From: Kiritimatiellia bacterium
GTDB taxonomy: Bacteria > Verrucomicrobiota > Kiritimatiellia > CAIVKH01
Assembly: GCA_023953695.1 (NCBI GenBank)
Contig: JAMLJG010000007.1
Coordinates: forward strand, 1 to 64,000
Direction of reading: 5' to 3'
DNA: 64,000 nt
Numbering within the stretch: the stretch's first letter is position 1; each line of letters begins with the position of its first letter. The position numbers were made by a program, and so were the translations under genes. The notes under the pieces are model-generated. The model searched no databases, was not told the origin of the DNA, and saw only the letters and a program-made list of their open reading frames with translations. Positions 1 to 8,583 of this stretch are shown in pieces.

Positions 1-96
1 TCAACTAGCCCCGCTTCCGCAGTTGGACGATTACTTTTCTGGTTTTGCTCGTGTATTCGGGTGTCGGGGGTGCTTTTCTCCACTACAGCCACTGGC

Positions 97-124
97 GGCG
101 GTTTGAGCCAAACCGCCCTACCTT
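97..124 (+). repeat. REP-like palindrome, GGTTT type
   Basis: Perfect 8-bp arms GGCGGTTT and AAACCGCC surround a GAGCC core and are followed by CTACCTT. The same unit with the same tail recurs at 223-250. The architecture (short palindrome plus asymmetric CTACC tail) is that of bacterial REP elements. A partial copy, GGCGGTTTGAG, lies near 60357. Confidence 0.75.
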
Positions 125-143
125 CTGAGAACGATTTTGCAGC

Positions 144-180
144 GCGGTGTGGGTAGGGCGCGTTGGCCCAACGCGCCGGA
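144..180 (-). repeat. REP-like palindrome, GCGTT type
   Basis: Arms GGCGCGTT and AACGCGCC surround GGCCC. The flank is GGTAGG on the left, which is the reverse complement of the CTACC tail of the neighbouring GGTTT-type repeats, so this copy lies in the opposite orientation. A 37-bp stretch including the palindrome is identical to 60278-60314. Confidence 0.75.
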
Positions 181-222
181 TGGGTTGAGACGGGAATGGG
201 TCGGTTGGGCGGATATCCTCAC

Positions 223-250
223 GGCGGTTTGAGCCAAACCGCCCTACCTT
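223..250 (+). repeat. REP-like palindrome, GGTTT type, second copy
   Basis: Same arms, core and CTACCTT tail as the copy at 97-124 and in the same orientation. The inverted GCGTT-type repeat lies between the two copies, so the three alternate in orientation as REP elements often do. Confidence 0.75.
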
Positions 251-552
251 TTGTGGGTGAAGAATCGAGTGGGTGAGTTTGGCTGAGGCGTTGCGGCGGG
301 CTGGTGCGGGCGACAGCGTTGTGCGGTTTGGAGGCCACGAAATTGGGGATGGGCTATCAACTAGTGATGTGGAAGAACGAGGGGCCGGTGAGCGCGACTG
401 ACGAGACTGTGATTCGCCGCCGACTCATTTGATCACTCTCGATTACCTGATTCTATCCAGTTTGGCTCGTATTCTGAAGAGATGGAGAACCCAATTCGAC
501 GCTGGCGCAAGTACAAGGATTTGGGTAGATTTTCCGATATGCGAGAAATGAC

Positions 553-777
553 ATGATTACGCCCGCTGAAATCATACATGAAGCAGAATCTTTGCCCGTG
601 GAACAGCGAGTCTTGGTTGTAGATGCTTTGTTGCGTACACTCAATCCCCCCGACCCTGAAATTGACCGGAAATGGATCGCGGTTGCCAAACGCCGCATCG
701 AAGAACTTCGCGCCGGAAAAGTGAAAACAGTTCCCGGTGAAGAGGTCTTTGAAAAGATCCGCAACCGATTCCTCTAA
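553..777 (+). CDS. Addiction module antitoxin component
   Basis: This 74-residue acidic and helical protein resembles the 'putative addiction module component' antitoxin family (TIGR02574/PF09720 type). The typical features are the N-terminal A-E-I-(I)-x-E-A-x-x-L-P-x-x-(E/Q)-R segment and a C-terminal part ending around E-E-V-F-E-K-I-R. The family acts as a labile antitoxin that binds its partner toxin and usually represses its own promoter. The stop codon TAA overlaps the ATG of the toxin gene by one base (TAATG), which is the usual antitoxin-first coupled arrangement. Assignment rests on family pattern and on the adjacent toxin; both agree. Confidence 0.85.
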   Translation: MITPAEIIHEAESLPVEQRVLVVDALLRTLNPPDPEIDRKWIAVAKRRIEELRAGKVKTVPGEEVFEKIRNRFL

Positions 778-1082
778 TGTCTTTCAAGTTTCACCCGGAG
801 GCCGAGGAGGAACTCATTTCCGCAGTCGCCTACTATGAAGGCGTTGAGCGGGGTCTTGGATTGGATTTCTCTCGTGAAGTTTATGCTTCGGTTCAAAATG
901 CCGCAGATTACCCTACAATATGGCCTACAATTGATCCGGAGATTAGGCGTTGCTTGGTACATCGGTTTCCTTACGGCGTGCTGTACAGCATTGAACCAAC
1001 GGGGATTTTCATCATTGCTGTGATGCATTTGCACCGTGATCCGGGTTACTGGAAACAGAGGAATCAAAGAGGTGGAACGTAG
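777..1082 (+). CDS. RelE/ParE-family toxin
   Basis: This protein of 101 residues has the ParE/RelE pattern: an N-terminal F-H-P-E-A-E-E-E-L segment followed by a helix with A-x-x-Y-Y-E, then the R-R-C-L-V-H-R-F-P-Y-G-V-L-Y strand and a C-terminal V-M-H-L-H-R-D-P-G-Y-W. Family members inhibit translation by cleaving mRNA (RelE) or poison gyrase (ParE); the sequence alone does not say which, although the family paired with this antitoxin is normally called ParE-like. It is translationally coupled to the antitoxin. The ORF looks intact. Confidence 0.87.
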   Translation: MSFKFHPEAEEELISAVAYYEGVERGLGLDFSREVYASVQNAADYPTIWPTIDPEIRRCLVHRFPYGVLYSIEPTGIFIIAVMHLHRDPGYWKQRNQRGGT

Positions 1083-1186
1083 GACTCGTGGGGACGCCTG
1101 AAAGCTCGCGCCTCACAGCCTTGTCGTTGGCCATAGAGGTGAAGTTGACGCGAGCCTGGGTGGCTGAAGAGCGGCCCCGAGCGGTT

Positions 1187-4100
1187 CTATTCCGCGGGGG
1201 TCGGTGTAGACGAGGGGACGGTGTCCGTTGGTTGGGGCGGGTAGCGATCCTCGCGCGATTCGTGTTCGGAGAACTTGACCGAAACGATTTTCGAGACGCC
1301 TTGCTTCTCCATCGTGACGCCGTAGAGCATTTGCGCGGCGGCGATGGTTTGCCGGTTGTGCGTGATGACGACAAATTGCGATTTTTCCAGGAATCCCTGA
1401 ACGGTCTTCACGAAGCGGTTGATATTCGATTCATCGAGCGCCGCGTCCAACTCGTCGAGTAGGCAGAAGGGGCTCGGCTTGACGAGATAGAGCGAGAACA
1501 GGAGCGCGACAGCGGTCATTGTGCGCTCGCCACCAGAGAGTAGCGAAACGGTTTGCAGTTTCTTGCCGGGGGGGCGGGCGATGATCTCGATGCCAGATTC
1601 CAGTACGTCGCCATCGTCCACCAAGACGAGTTTGGCGGAGCCGCCGCCGAAGAGTTGGGTGAACATGGTTTGGAAGTTCGCGTTCACCTTCTCAAACGTT
1701 TCCGCAAACATTTCGGTGGTCGTCTTGTTGATCTGACGAATCATCTCCAACAGTTGCTCTTTGGAGTTGGTGAGATCGGTCTGCTGCTGGGTGAGGAACT
1801 GGAAGCGTTCCTCCAGCTCGCGGTGTTCATCAATGGCGACAAGGTTCACGGGGCCCATGGCTTCGAGCTTGGCGCGAAGTTCCGCGATTTGGGTGTCGAG
1901 CGCTTCGCGCTCCGGGCGCACGCCGTTTTCCCATTCGGGCTCGGGCGTGGTGGCAATTTCGTCGAGTGTGATGCGATAGTCGCCGGTCACGCGCTCGATC
2001 TGATTTTGGCGACGGACGCGATGCTGTGCGAGCTCGATGTCGAGGGAGGATTTCTGCTGGCGAATGCCATCGAGGCGGCTCCGTTTTTCGCGGGTCGTGG
2101 CGTCGAATTGTGCGAGGGCGCGAGAGGTTTCGTCGCGTTTGATTTTGTGTTGTTCGAGCGCTTCGGTGTGCCGCGCATAGTCGCTTTCGAGGGGGGCCAC
2201 GCGCTGCTCCGCTTCGGTGCGAGCGCGGGTGATTTCCGCGAGGCGATTTTGATAGGAGCTGATGCCCTGCGAGCGCTCATTGATCAGCGCGCTCAATTCC
2301 TGAACGCGCGAGGCCAGTTGGCTGGTCGAGTCGGATAGGCTTTGGACAATCTGTTTTGCTTCCGAAAAGCGCACCCGCCGCTCGGTCGCCTCAGACGCGA
2401 CCTGGTTGCGGGCCTGCTCGGCGGTGTGGAGTTCCTCGGTCTTGCCCGAGACGTCGTCGCGTATTGCCGCCTGTCGAGCCCGAACGGTCTCCGCCGACTG
2501 CTGAATCGTCGCGCGCTTTTCGTCGCTCGACTTGTGTTGCGTCTCGATATTCTGCAGCTCCCACGCGACGGTCTCCGCGCGCTCGCGCGCCTGCTTTGTT
2601 TCTTGTTCGAGAAAGCGATTTTCGCCCTCGGCGGTATTGAGCTGGCGGCGGTTCTCATCCAGCGCCTGCCGCGCGCTGCGCATGGCGTCGGTCAGGCTTT
2701 GTTCTTCTCCGGCGATTCCGGCGAGGGTGGACTCATGGTTGCGCAGATCGGCCTGCAGTTTTTCCAATTCCTTGCGCCATCCGTTCAATAACTGCTGACG
2801 TGTGAGCGGATTGCTGCCCGCCTCTTCTCGGCGCCAGAGCTCTGCCATTCCGTTGGGGCTGATCAGGAGTCCGCTCGGTGTGACCCATGCGAGGCCGGCC
2901 GGGCGCGGGTCGGGAATCTCCGCCGCGCTATTCGCGGTGCAAACGTGGCCCAAGATGCATTCGAGCGCCGGTCGTATTGTGTCGGGCGCGCGGACGAGGT
3001 CCAACAAGCGCGTTACGCCGCTCGGGGGAGGGAAGGCGGGGCGCGCGGAGGTTGAGAGCAGTCGTACCGCGCCGCCGGATTGGTCTTCCATCGCGCGCAG
3101 GATCTGCAGCGCGGCGGAGTCGCCATCCACCACGACCGCATCCAGCCAGGGGCGCAGAGCCGCTTCGAGCGCGTGTTGCCAGTGCCCGTCAATTTGAATC
3201 ATTTCTGCGAGGGGCCCGAGCACCTTGCTGCGGTCCACTTGAATTGAATCCTTCGCGTTGAGCAGTTGGCGCGCGCCGAGGGCGAAGCCCTCGTGCTGCT
3301 GGCCACTGGCCTCGAGCAATTCGATTTGCGCTTGGCGCGCGGCGAGTTGGGAGCGGAGCGCGCTGACGGTTTTTTGCAGCGTGCTCGCGGCAGTTGCCTT
3401 GTCGCGCGTTTCGGTTTCGAGATTGGCGACATGGCGTTGGGCCGACTCCACATTGTCGCGCAATTCTTCGAGTCGCGCCGTCATGGTTTGTTTGCGGCCC
3501 TCAAAGGCTTCCAGTGCGCGCGCCGTTTCCGCGTGTTCGGCGGCCAGGCGCTCGCGGCGGATGATCCCGGAGCGCTCCTCGGCATCGAGTTGGGTCAATT
3601 GGTTCTGCAGGTGCGCGGAACGCGAGTCGAGGTCCACTTGTTCGCGGCGCAGATTGTGCAGGAGGCGGCTCAACTCTTCGACGCGGCGCTCTGCGGTGTT
3701 GAGTTGTTGAGCGTGTTCGCTCAGTTCGCGTTCGGCGGTGTCGCGCTCCGACTGTGCGCGCGTGAAGCGCTCCCGCTGTTCGCTCAGCGTTTGCTCGTGC
3801 TGCGTGCGGCGCAGTTGTGCTTCTTCCGCATCGCGCGAATCGCGCTCGGAAAGCTGTTGGAGCTCCACGCGCCGCTCTTCGCTGTGTCGAATGGCCTCGC
3901 GCACGCGGTCCAGCTCGGTGCGCGATGTCATGGCGGCCTCCATCGCATCGGCTATGGTGGATTCGAGAGCGTCGAGCGTCTGGCGCAGTTGCGCCGTTTC
4001 CGCTTCGACCTGTTCGATATCCGCACGGGCCGCATCGTCCTGCTCGCTGATGGAGGTCAGGCGCGCTTCGATCGCTTGAATCTGCTCATCCATCGCCTGC

Positions 4101-4801
4101 AGGCGCTCGCGGGTTGCGAAGAGATCGAGCCCGCGCAGTTGCACTTGCAATTCCTGGAAGCGGCGCGCTTTCCCCGCTTGCCGCTGCAGCGAGATGATCT
4201 GCCGTTTGACCTCGCGAATGATATCGTCGAGGCGCAAGAGGTTGGCCTCCGTTTGGTCCAGCTTTCGCAGGGCTTCGCGTTTGTCCGCCTTGAACTTGGT
4301 GATCCCGCTGGCCTCTTCGAAGACCGCGCGACGATCTTCGGGATGGGAGCTCAGAATGCGGTCAATTTTTCCCTGCTCCATTAAAGAATAGGAATTGGTC
4401 CCGATTCCGGTGTCCATGAACAGGCGCTGCACATCCTTCAGGCGACACGGCGCCTTATTGATGAAATACTGCCCTTCGCCCGATCGGAATACGCGGCGGG
4501 TGATGGTCACTTCGTTGAATTCTGTGCCCAGCGCTGCCTCGCATTCGGCGAGCGTGAGGCTGACCTCCGCCATGCCCAGCGGTTTGTGCGAATCGGTGCC
4601 GTTGAAGATCACGTCTTCCATCTTCGCGCCGCGCAACGCCTTCGCGCTCTGCTCGCCAAGGACCCATCGAACCGCGTCGGAGACATTGCTCTTTCCGCAG
4701 CCATTCGGGCCGACGATCGCCGTCATTCCCGGCTCGAATTCGAGTCGCGTTTTCTCGGCAAAGCTTTTGAAACCTATAATTTCGAGCGTCTTAAGATACA
4801 C
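1187..4801 (-). CDS. smc: Chromosome segregation protein SMC
   Basis: A 1204-residue SMC ATPase. The N-terminal head carries the Walker A motif G-P-N-G-C-G-K-S-N at residues 31-39. Two very long charged coiled-coil arms flank a hinge around residues 500-640. The C-terminal head has the ABC signature L-S-G-G-E-R and the Walker B motif with the D-E-L-D-A-A-L-D sequence. SMC forms the condensin ring with ScpA/ScpB and compacts and segregates the nucleoid. Its length is normal for bacterial SMC. It is transcribed alone on the minus strand, divergent from the M20 peptidase operon. No scpA or scpB is nearby. Confidence 0.97.
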   Translation of the reverse strand: MYLKTLEIIGFKSFAEKTRLEFEPGMTAIVGPNGCGKSNVSDAVRWVLGEQSAKALRGAKMEDVIFNGTDSHKPLGMAEVSLTLAECEAALGTEFNEVTITRRVFRSGEGQYFINKAPCRLKDVQRLFMDTGIGTNSYSLMEQGKIDRILSSHPEDRRAVFEEASGITKFKADKREALRKLDQTEANLLRLDDIIREVKRQIISLQRQAGKARRFQELQVQLRGLDLFATRERLQAMDEQIQAIEARLTSISEQDDAARADIEQVEAETAQLRQTLDALESTIADAMEAAMTSRTELDRVREAIRHSEERRVELQQLSERDSRDAEEAQLRRTQHEQTLSEQRERFTRAQSERDTAERELSEHAQQLNTAERRVEELSRLLHNLRREQVDLDSRSAHLQNQLTQLDAEERSGIIRRERLAAEHAETARALEAFEGRKQTMTARLEELRDNVESAQRHVANLETETRDKATAASTLQKTVSALRSQLAARQAQIELLEASGQQHEGFALGARQLLNAKDSIQVDRSKVLGPLAEMIQIDGHWQHALEAALRPWLDAVVVDGDSAALQILRAMEDQSGGAVRLLSTSARPAFPPPSGVTRLLDLVRAPDTIRPALECILGHVCTANSAAEIPDPRPAGLAWVTPSGLLISPNGMAELWRREEAGSNPLTRQQLLNGWRKELEKLQADLRNHESTLAGIAGEEQSLTDAMRSARQALDENRRQLNTAEGENRFLEQETKQARERAETVAWELQNIETQHKSSDEKRATIQQSAETVRARQAAIRDDVSGKTEELHTAEQARNQVASEATERRVRFSEAKQIVQSLSDSTSQLASRVQELSALINERSQGISSYQNRLAEITRARTEAEQRVAPLESDYARHTEALEQHKIKRDETSRALAQFDATTREKRSRLDGIRQQKSSLDIELAQHRVRRQNQIERVTGDYRITLDEIATTPEPEWENGVRPEREALDTQIAELRAKLEAMGPVNLVAIDEHRELEERFQFLTQQQTDLTNSKEQLLEMIRQINKTTTEMFAETFEKVNANFQTMFTQLFGGGSAKLVLVDDGDVLESGIEIIARPPGKKLQTVSLLSGGERTMTAVALLFSLYLVKPSPFCLLDELDAALDESNINRFVKTVQGFLEKSQFVVITHNRQTIAAAQMLYGVTMEKQGVSKIVSVKFSEHESREDRYPPQPTDTVPSSTPTPAE

Positions 4802-5025
4802 CTGCGGAATCCTCCACCAGACCCGTCCGGCAGCATCGGGCGATGCTGGCCCTCATCGGCTGCCGAACGCACAAGGCACAAGCGGTAACCTATAACAAGT
4901 GGACGCTCGCAATTTCAATCCTCATGTTCGCTTTGTCGGGGCCCATTCCCGCGACAATTGTTGCTTTCGGGCGCGAGCAAGATCCGGGAGGCCGGGGCCT
5001 CGCTGGGGTGGGGCGCTCGCTTTTG

Positions 5026-5055
5026 TTGTCAAAGAGGTGTCTGTTTGCGTATGCT
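5026..5055 (+). promoter_or_regulatory. Candidate sigma-70 promoter for the peptidase-glycan operon
   Basis: TTGTCA at 5026-5031 and TATGCT at 5050-5055 are separated by 18 bases and lie about 27 bases before the chosen ATG at 5082. The match to consensus is moderate. It is the only reasonable promoter pair seen in this divergent gap. Confidence 0.4.
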
Positions 5056-5081
5056 GTCTGCTCTCGCGGTGCAATTTTCTT

Positions 5082-6260
5082 ATGGCGGACGAGCAGCTTA
5101 TTCAATTACTGCGCCAGTTGGTGGCGATCCCCAGCGTCAATCCGGCGTTGGCGGACGATCCGGCGATCGGGTCGGAGGCGCCGTTGGCCCGATTTCTTGC
5201 GGACTATCTCGCAGGAAAGGGCTTTTCCATCGAGCGGCATGAAATCGTGCCGGGTCGCCCGAATGTGGTGGCGCGACGCGGCCCCGCTGCGCCGAAGCGC
5301 ACCCTTCTCGTCGAGGCGCACCTCGACACGCAGGGTATTCACGGAATGACGGTCCCGCCGTTCGGCGGCGAGTTGCGCGACGGCCGCATATATGGCCGAG
5401 GCGCGTGCGACATGAAAGGGCCGATGGCGGCCGCCCTCCACGCCTTGACGCCCGATATTCTCGATGCGCTCGCCGCGGCGGGCGTCCAACTCATCTTCGT
5501 CGGCGCGGTGGGTGAGGAAAAAGGCAATGTCGGCGCGCGGCAACTCGTCGAGCTGGGGCTCGGGGCGGACGAGGCGTTGATCCTCGAACCGACAGAGCTG
5601 GCGATTGTGCACGCACACAAAGGAACCCTTTGGTATGAGGTGGAGTTGAAAGGCCAGGCGGCTCACGGCTCCAATCCGCAGCATGGTCTCAGCGCCGTAC
5701 GCGCGATGGTGGAGGTGATCGGGGACATTGAGCGCGAAGCGGAGCGCGCGCGCGAACAGCGCGATCACCCGCTGCTCGGCCCGCCGACGGTGAACATCGG
5801 TGTCATTCGCGGCGGCTCCTCTATCAACATTGTTCCCGATCGCTGCGTCATTGAAGTGGATCGCCGAACCGTTCCCGGAGAAGATCACCGCGATATTCTC
5901 GATCGGATTCGCGTGGGGCTGATGCGCCTGCAATCGCTGAAGAAGATTGCAGGCTACGAAGTCAAGAAGCTCCACGATGGCACTCCCTTCGCCACACCCG
6001 CAGACACGCGGCTCGTGCAGCGACTCGTCGGCGCCTGCCGTTCGCAGGGCGTTCCGGCGAAGACAGAAGGGGCCGGTTGGTTTAGCGATGCAGGGCCGTT
6101 TTCACAGACCTGCCGCGAAGTCGCCGTATTCGGGCCCGGCAGCATCCGCCAAGCGCACACAGCGGACGAATATATCGAGGTCGCCAGCCTTCAGAAAGGT
6201 TCTGAACTCTTGCATCAATTCTTCCGCGACCTTGCGGACGAAGTGAAGGGGATCGCTTGA
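5082..6260 (+). CDS. M20-family metallopeptidase (ArgE/DapE-like)
   Basis: The 392-residue protein has the M20 di-zinc signature: E-A-H-L-D-T (His80 and Asp82), G-R-G-A-C-D-M-K-G with Asp110, and G-E-E-K-G with Glu145/Glu146 as catalytic base and ligand. The lid domain follows with G-S-S-I-N-I-V-P-D. The family removes acyl groups from amino acids or cleaves small peptides (acetylornithine deacetylase, succinyl-diaminopimelate desuccinylase); the substrate cannot be read from sequence. The frame is open upstream to 4899, but homology begins at the ATG at 5082, so this start was chosen. The stop overlaps the next gene's TTG start. Confidence 0.9.
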   Translation: MADEQLIQLLRQLVAIPSVNPALADDPAIGSEAPLARFLADYLAGKGFSIERHEIVPGRPNVVARRGPAAPKRTLLVEAHLDTQGIHGMTVPPFGGELRDGRIYGRGACDMKGPMAAALHALTPDILDALAAAGVQLIFVGAVGEEKGNVGARQLVELGLGADEALILEPTELAIVHAHKGTLWYEVELKGQAAHGSNPQHGLSAVRAMVEVIGDIEREAERAREQRDHPLLGPPTVNIGVIRGGSSINIVPDRCVIEVDRRTVPGEDHRDILDRIRVGLMRLQSLKKIAGYEVKKLHDGTPFATPADTRLVQRLVGACRSQGVPAKTEGAGWFSDAGPFSQTCREVAVFGPGSIRQAHTADEYIEVASLQKGSELLHQFFRDLADEVKGIA

Positions 6261-7816
6261 GTCGTCGCGCCTCAATTCTGCTCCTCGTCCTCGCTGTCGC
6301 CGGGTGGTTCGCGCTCGCAGTGGCCAACCTTTTCATGGGCGAACTCAATCAGGACGAGGGGTGGTATCTCTATGCCGCGCGCCTCGTCAGCGAAGGGCAG
6401 TTGCCCTTTCGCGATTTTGCCTTCACGCAAGGCCCGATGCTGCCGCTCGTCTATGGACTGGGCCACGCGTGGACTGCCGCGTGGGGCCTCGCGGGCGGGC
6501 GGGCGCTGACGGCGCTGTTGGGATTCGTCGCCGCGCTGGCCGCGGCGGCCTTTGCCGCGCGCATTTCGGCGCCGCAAGACAAAGGATCCGCCGCCATCCT
6601 CGCGTTCATCCTCATCGCGCTGAATGTCTATCACAGCTACTTCACGACGGTGGTGAAGACCTACTCGCTCTGCGCACTGTTCCTCACGACCGGTTTTGTG
6701 TTCGCCGCGCGCGCGCGCCATCGCAAATCGGCGCTGCTCTTCGCGATGGCGGGCGTCGCCTTTGCCGCCGCCGCCGCCACGCGCATCACGGCGGGCATTT
6801 CGCTCGCCGCTGTCGGCGTGTGGCTGTTGCTCGCGCGGAAGCAACTGGGGGATCGCGCGTGGATTGCCTTCGGCCTCGGCGGTGGGTTCGGGTTGGCGCT
6901 CTTCCTGGGAAGTTTTTATGCGCTGGCGCCGGAGGCCTTCCACTTCTTCATGCTGGACTATCACGCACACCGCGAGGCCGGCAGCGCCTTGGCCACGGTG
7001 GCGTTCAAGGTCGGCCTCGTCTCGCGGGTGACGCAGGGCTACTTCGTCGCCATCGCCGTGGGCCTTGCGCTGGTCCTTGCGCGAATCTGCGGATTGGCGC
7101 GCGGCGCGGGCGAGCGCGATGGCTTGGTGCTGGCGGGCTGGGCGACACTGGCGGGTATCGCGCTGGTTCAGGCCTCGGCTCCCGTGCCCTACGACGATTA
7201 TCAAGTGCCGCTCTTCCCGCTCTTTGCCGCGCTGCTGGCCGCAGCGGTGTTTCGACTGCCCGCGCTCCGCGCGCCGCGCGCGACGGCTGTGGCGCTGTGG
7301 GTCGCGCTGGCGCTCAACGGCGCGGCGGCGATGTCTTCGCCGGTGAATCAGGCGTGGATGGTGATCGGGCGCGACCGCATTTGGTGGCGATTGCGCGAGA
7401 AGCCTGCGCTCCTGCAACTGCGCGAGGCTGCCGCGCAGATACGGACGCTCTCGGGCGATGCCCACGAGCTGCTCACGCAAGACACTTATCTCGCCGTCGA
7501 AACCGGCCTGCGTGTCCCGCGCGGTTGGGAGATGGGCATTTTCAGCTACTATCCCGATTGGTCCCGCGACCGCGCCGAAAAGCTGCACGTCCTCAACCGC
7601 GAGCTATTGGAAGAAACACTCGCCGCTACCCCCGCGCGTGCCGCAGCGCTAAGCGACTATTCCTTCAGCGTTGCCGCGCCCGCCGTTGCGCCGTTGCCAT
7701 CGGAAGAGAGCCGCGCACTTTGGAATTTGATCGAAGCCCACTATACGCCGGTGGGCGAGATTCCGTATTTTGGGCAAGGCAACACCACGCTACGACTCTA
7801 CTCGCGCGCGCCGTGA
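6257..7816 (+). CDS. Membrane glycosyltransferase, GT-C (GT39/ArnT-like)
   Basis: This 519-residue multi-pass protein has an N-terminal membrane segment followed by G-E-L-N-Q-D-E-G-W-Y-L-Y-A, with the Asp33-Glu34 pair typical of the first extracytoplasmic loop of GT-C enzymes. About ten hydrophobic segments follow, then a soluble C-terminal part. GT-C enzymes transfer sugars from polyprenyl-phosphate donors to lipid or protein acceptors on the outer face of the membrane. A TTG start inside TTGA overlaps the preceding stop, implying coupled translation. The acceptor is unknown. The downstream GT2 enzyme could make its polyprenyl-phosphate-sugar donor. Confidence 0.8.
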   Translation: MSRRASILLLVLAVAGWFALAVANLFMGELNQDEGWYLYAARLVSEGQLPFRDFAFTQGPMLPLVYGLGHAWTAAWGLAGGRALTALLGFVAALAAAAFAARISAPQDKGSAAILAFILIALNVYHSYFTTVVKTYSLCALFLTTGFVFAARARHRKSALLFAMAGVAFAAAAATRITAGISLAAVGVWLLLARKQLGDRAWIAFGLGGGFGLALFLGSFYALAPEAFHFFMLDYHAHREAGSALATVAFKVGLVSRVTQGYFVAIAVGLALVLARICGLARGAGERDGLVLAGWATLAGIALVQASAPVPYDDYQVPLFPLFAALLAAAVFRLPALRAPRATAVALWVALALNGAAAMSSPVNQAWMVIGRDRIWWRLREKPALLQLREAAAQIRTLSGDAHELLTQDTYLAVETGLRVPRGWEMGIFSYYPDWSRDRAEKLHVLNRELLEETLAATPARAAALSDYSFSVAAPAVAPLPSEESRALWNLIEAHYTPVGEIPYFGQGNTTLRLYSRAP

Positions 7817-8583
7817 AGCTCTCTATTGTCATTCCCGCCTACAACGAAGAACAGCGTCTCCCGCCGACGCTGCAGGCCTACGTGGACTACTACGACGCGC
7901 GATTGGGCGCCGACTACGAAATCCTCGTGGCGGTGAATGGTTCCAAGGATGGCACCGAGCGAATCGCGCGCGAGTTTGCCGCGCGCTATCCCGCGGTGAA
8001 GGTACTCGTTGAACCGCGCGCCATCGGGAAGGGCGGCGCGGTGATGATGGGGTTTGCCGCCGCGCGAGGCGAACGGATCGGCTTTGTGGATGCGGATGGC
8101 GCCACGCAGCCGCCCGCGTTTGACGATCTCGCGAAGCACATTGGCGATGCGGGCGCCATCATCGCCTCGCGCTGGTTCAAGGAATCCGTGGTGCTTCCGC
8201 CGCAGCCGCTCAAGCGCCGCATCGCTTCGCGCATTTTCAATTTCTTTGTGCGCTGGTTTTTCAAGGTGAACATTCACGATACGCAGTGCGGCGCGAAAGT
8301 GCTCACCCGCGAGGCGGTGCAGACCATTCTCCCGCGCATCGGCATCACCCGCTGGGCGTTCGATGTGGACCTCTTGTTCAAGTTGCGCCGCGCGCATTTC
8401 CGGATCATTGAGCACCCGACCGTTTGGCACGACATCGGCGGCTCGCAATTGAAGGTGGGCCGCGCCTCCCTCGAGATGTTTGTTGCAATTTGTCGCCTGC
8501 GCCTGCTCTACTCGCCCTTCAAGTGGGTGGTGTATCTCTACGACTGGACGCTTGGCCGCGTCACACATCGCCCGCCGGGATAA
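7813..8583 (+). CDS. Family 2 glycosyltransferase (dolichyl/polyprenyl-phosphate sugar synthase-like)
   Basis: A 256-residue GT-A protein that starts with L-S-I-V-I-P-A-Y-N-E-E. It has V-N-G-S-K-D-G-T around residue 41 and a D-A-D metal-binding triplet at 93-95, followed by the S-R-W and Q-C-G-A-K-V motifs typical of dolichyl-phosphate beta-glucosyltransferase-like enzymes. It probably transfers a nucleotide sugar to polyprenyl phosphate at the cytoplasmic face of the membrane, supplying the adjacent GT-C enzyme. The start is a GTG inside GTGA that overlaps the upstream stop; a longer open frame reaching back to 6304 is the out-of-frame shadow of the previous gene. Confidence 0.88.
   Translation: MKLSIVIPAYNEEQRLPPTLQAYVDYYDARLGADYEILVAVNGSKDGTERIAREFAARYPAVKVLVEPRAIGKGGAVMMGFAAARGERIGFVDADGATQPPAFDDLAKHIGDAGAIIASRWFKESVVLPPQPLKRRIASRIFNFFVRWFFKVNIHDTQCGAKVLTREAVQTILPRIGITRWAFDVDLLFKLRRAHFRIIEHPTVWHDIGGSQLKVGRASLEMFVAICRLRLLYSPFKWVVYLYDWTLGRVTHRPPG

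Larger units (their letters stand above)
1..552. other. Intergenic region with REP-like palindromes, no supported gene
   Basis: No open frame here has a recognisable product. The stretch is dominated by three palindromic repeats, listed separately, and by unassigned sequence up to the start of the toxin-antitoxin pair. It may continue an intergenic or decayed region to the left of the window. Confidence 0.6.

Noticed and set aside
3266..4384. A 372-codon plus-strand frame opposite smc.
   Set aside because: It mirrors the coiled-coil codons of smc and has no start signal or family features.
6304..8583. A 759-codon frame covering two glycosyltransferase genes.
   Set aside because: Only its last 256 codons are a real GT2 protein; the first part is an Arg-rich out-of-frame reading of the GT-C gene.
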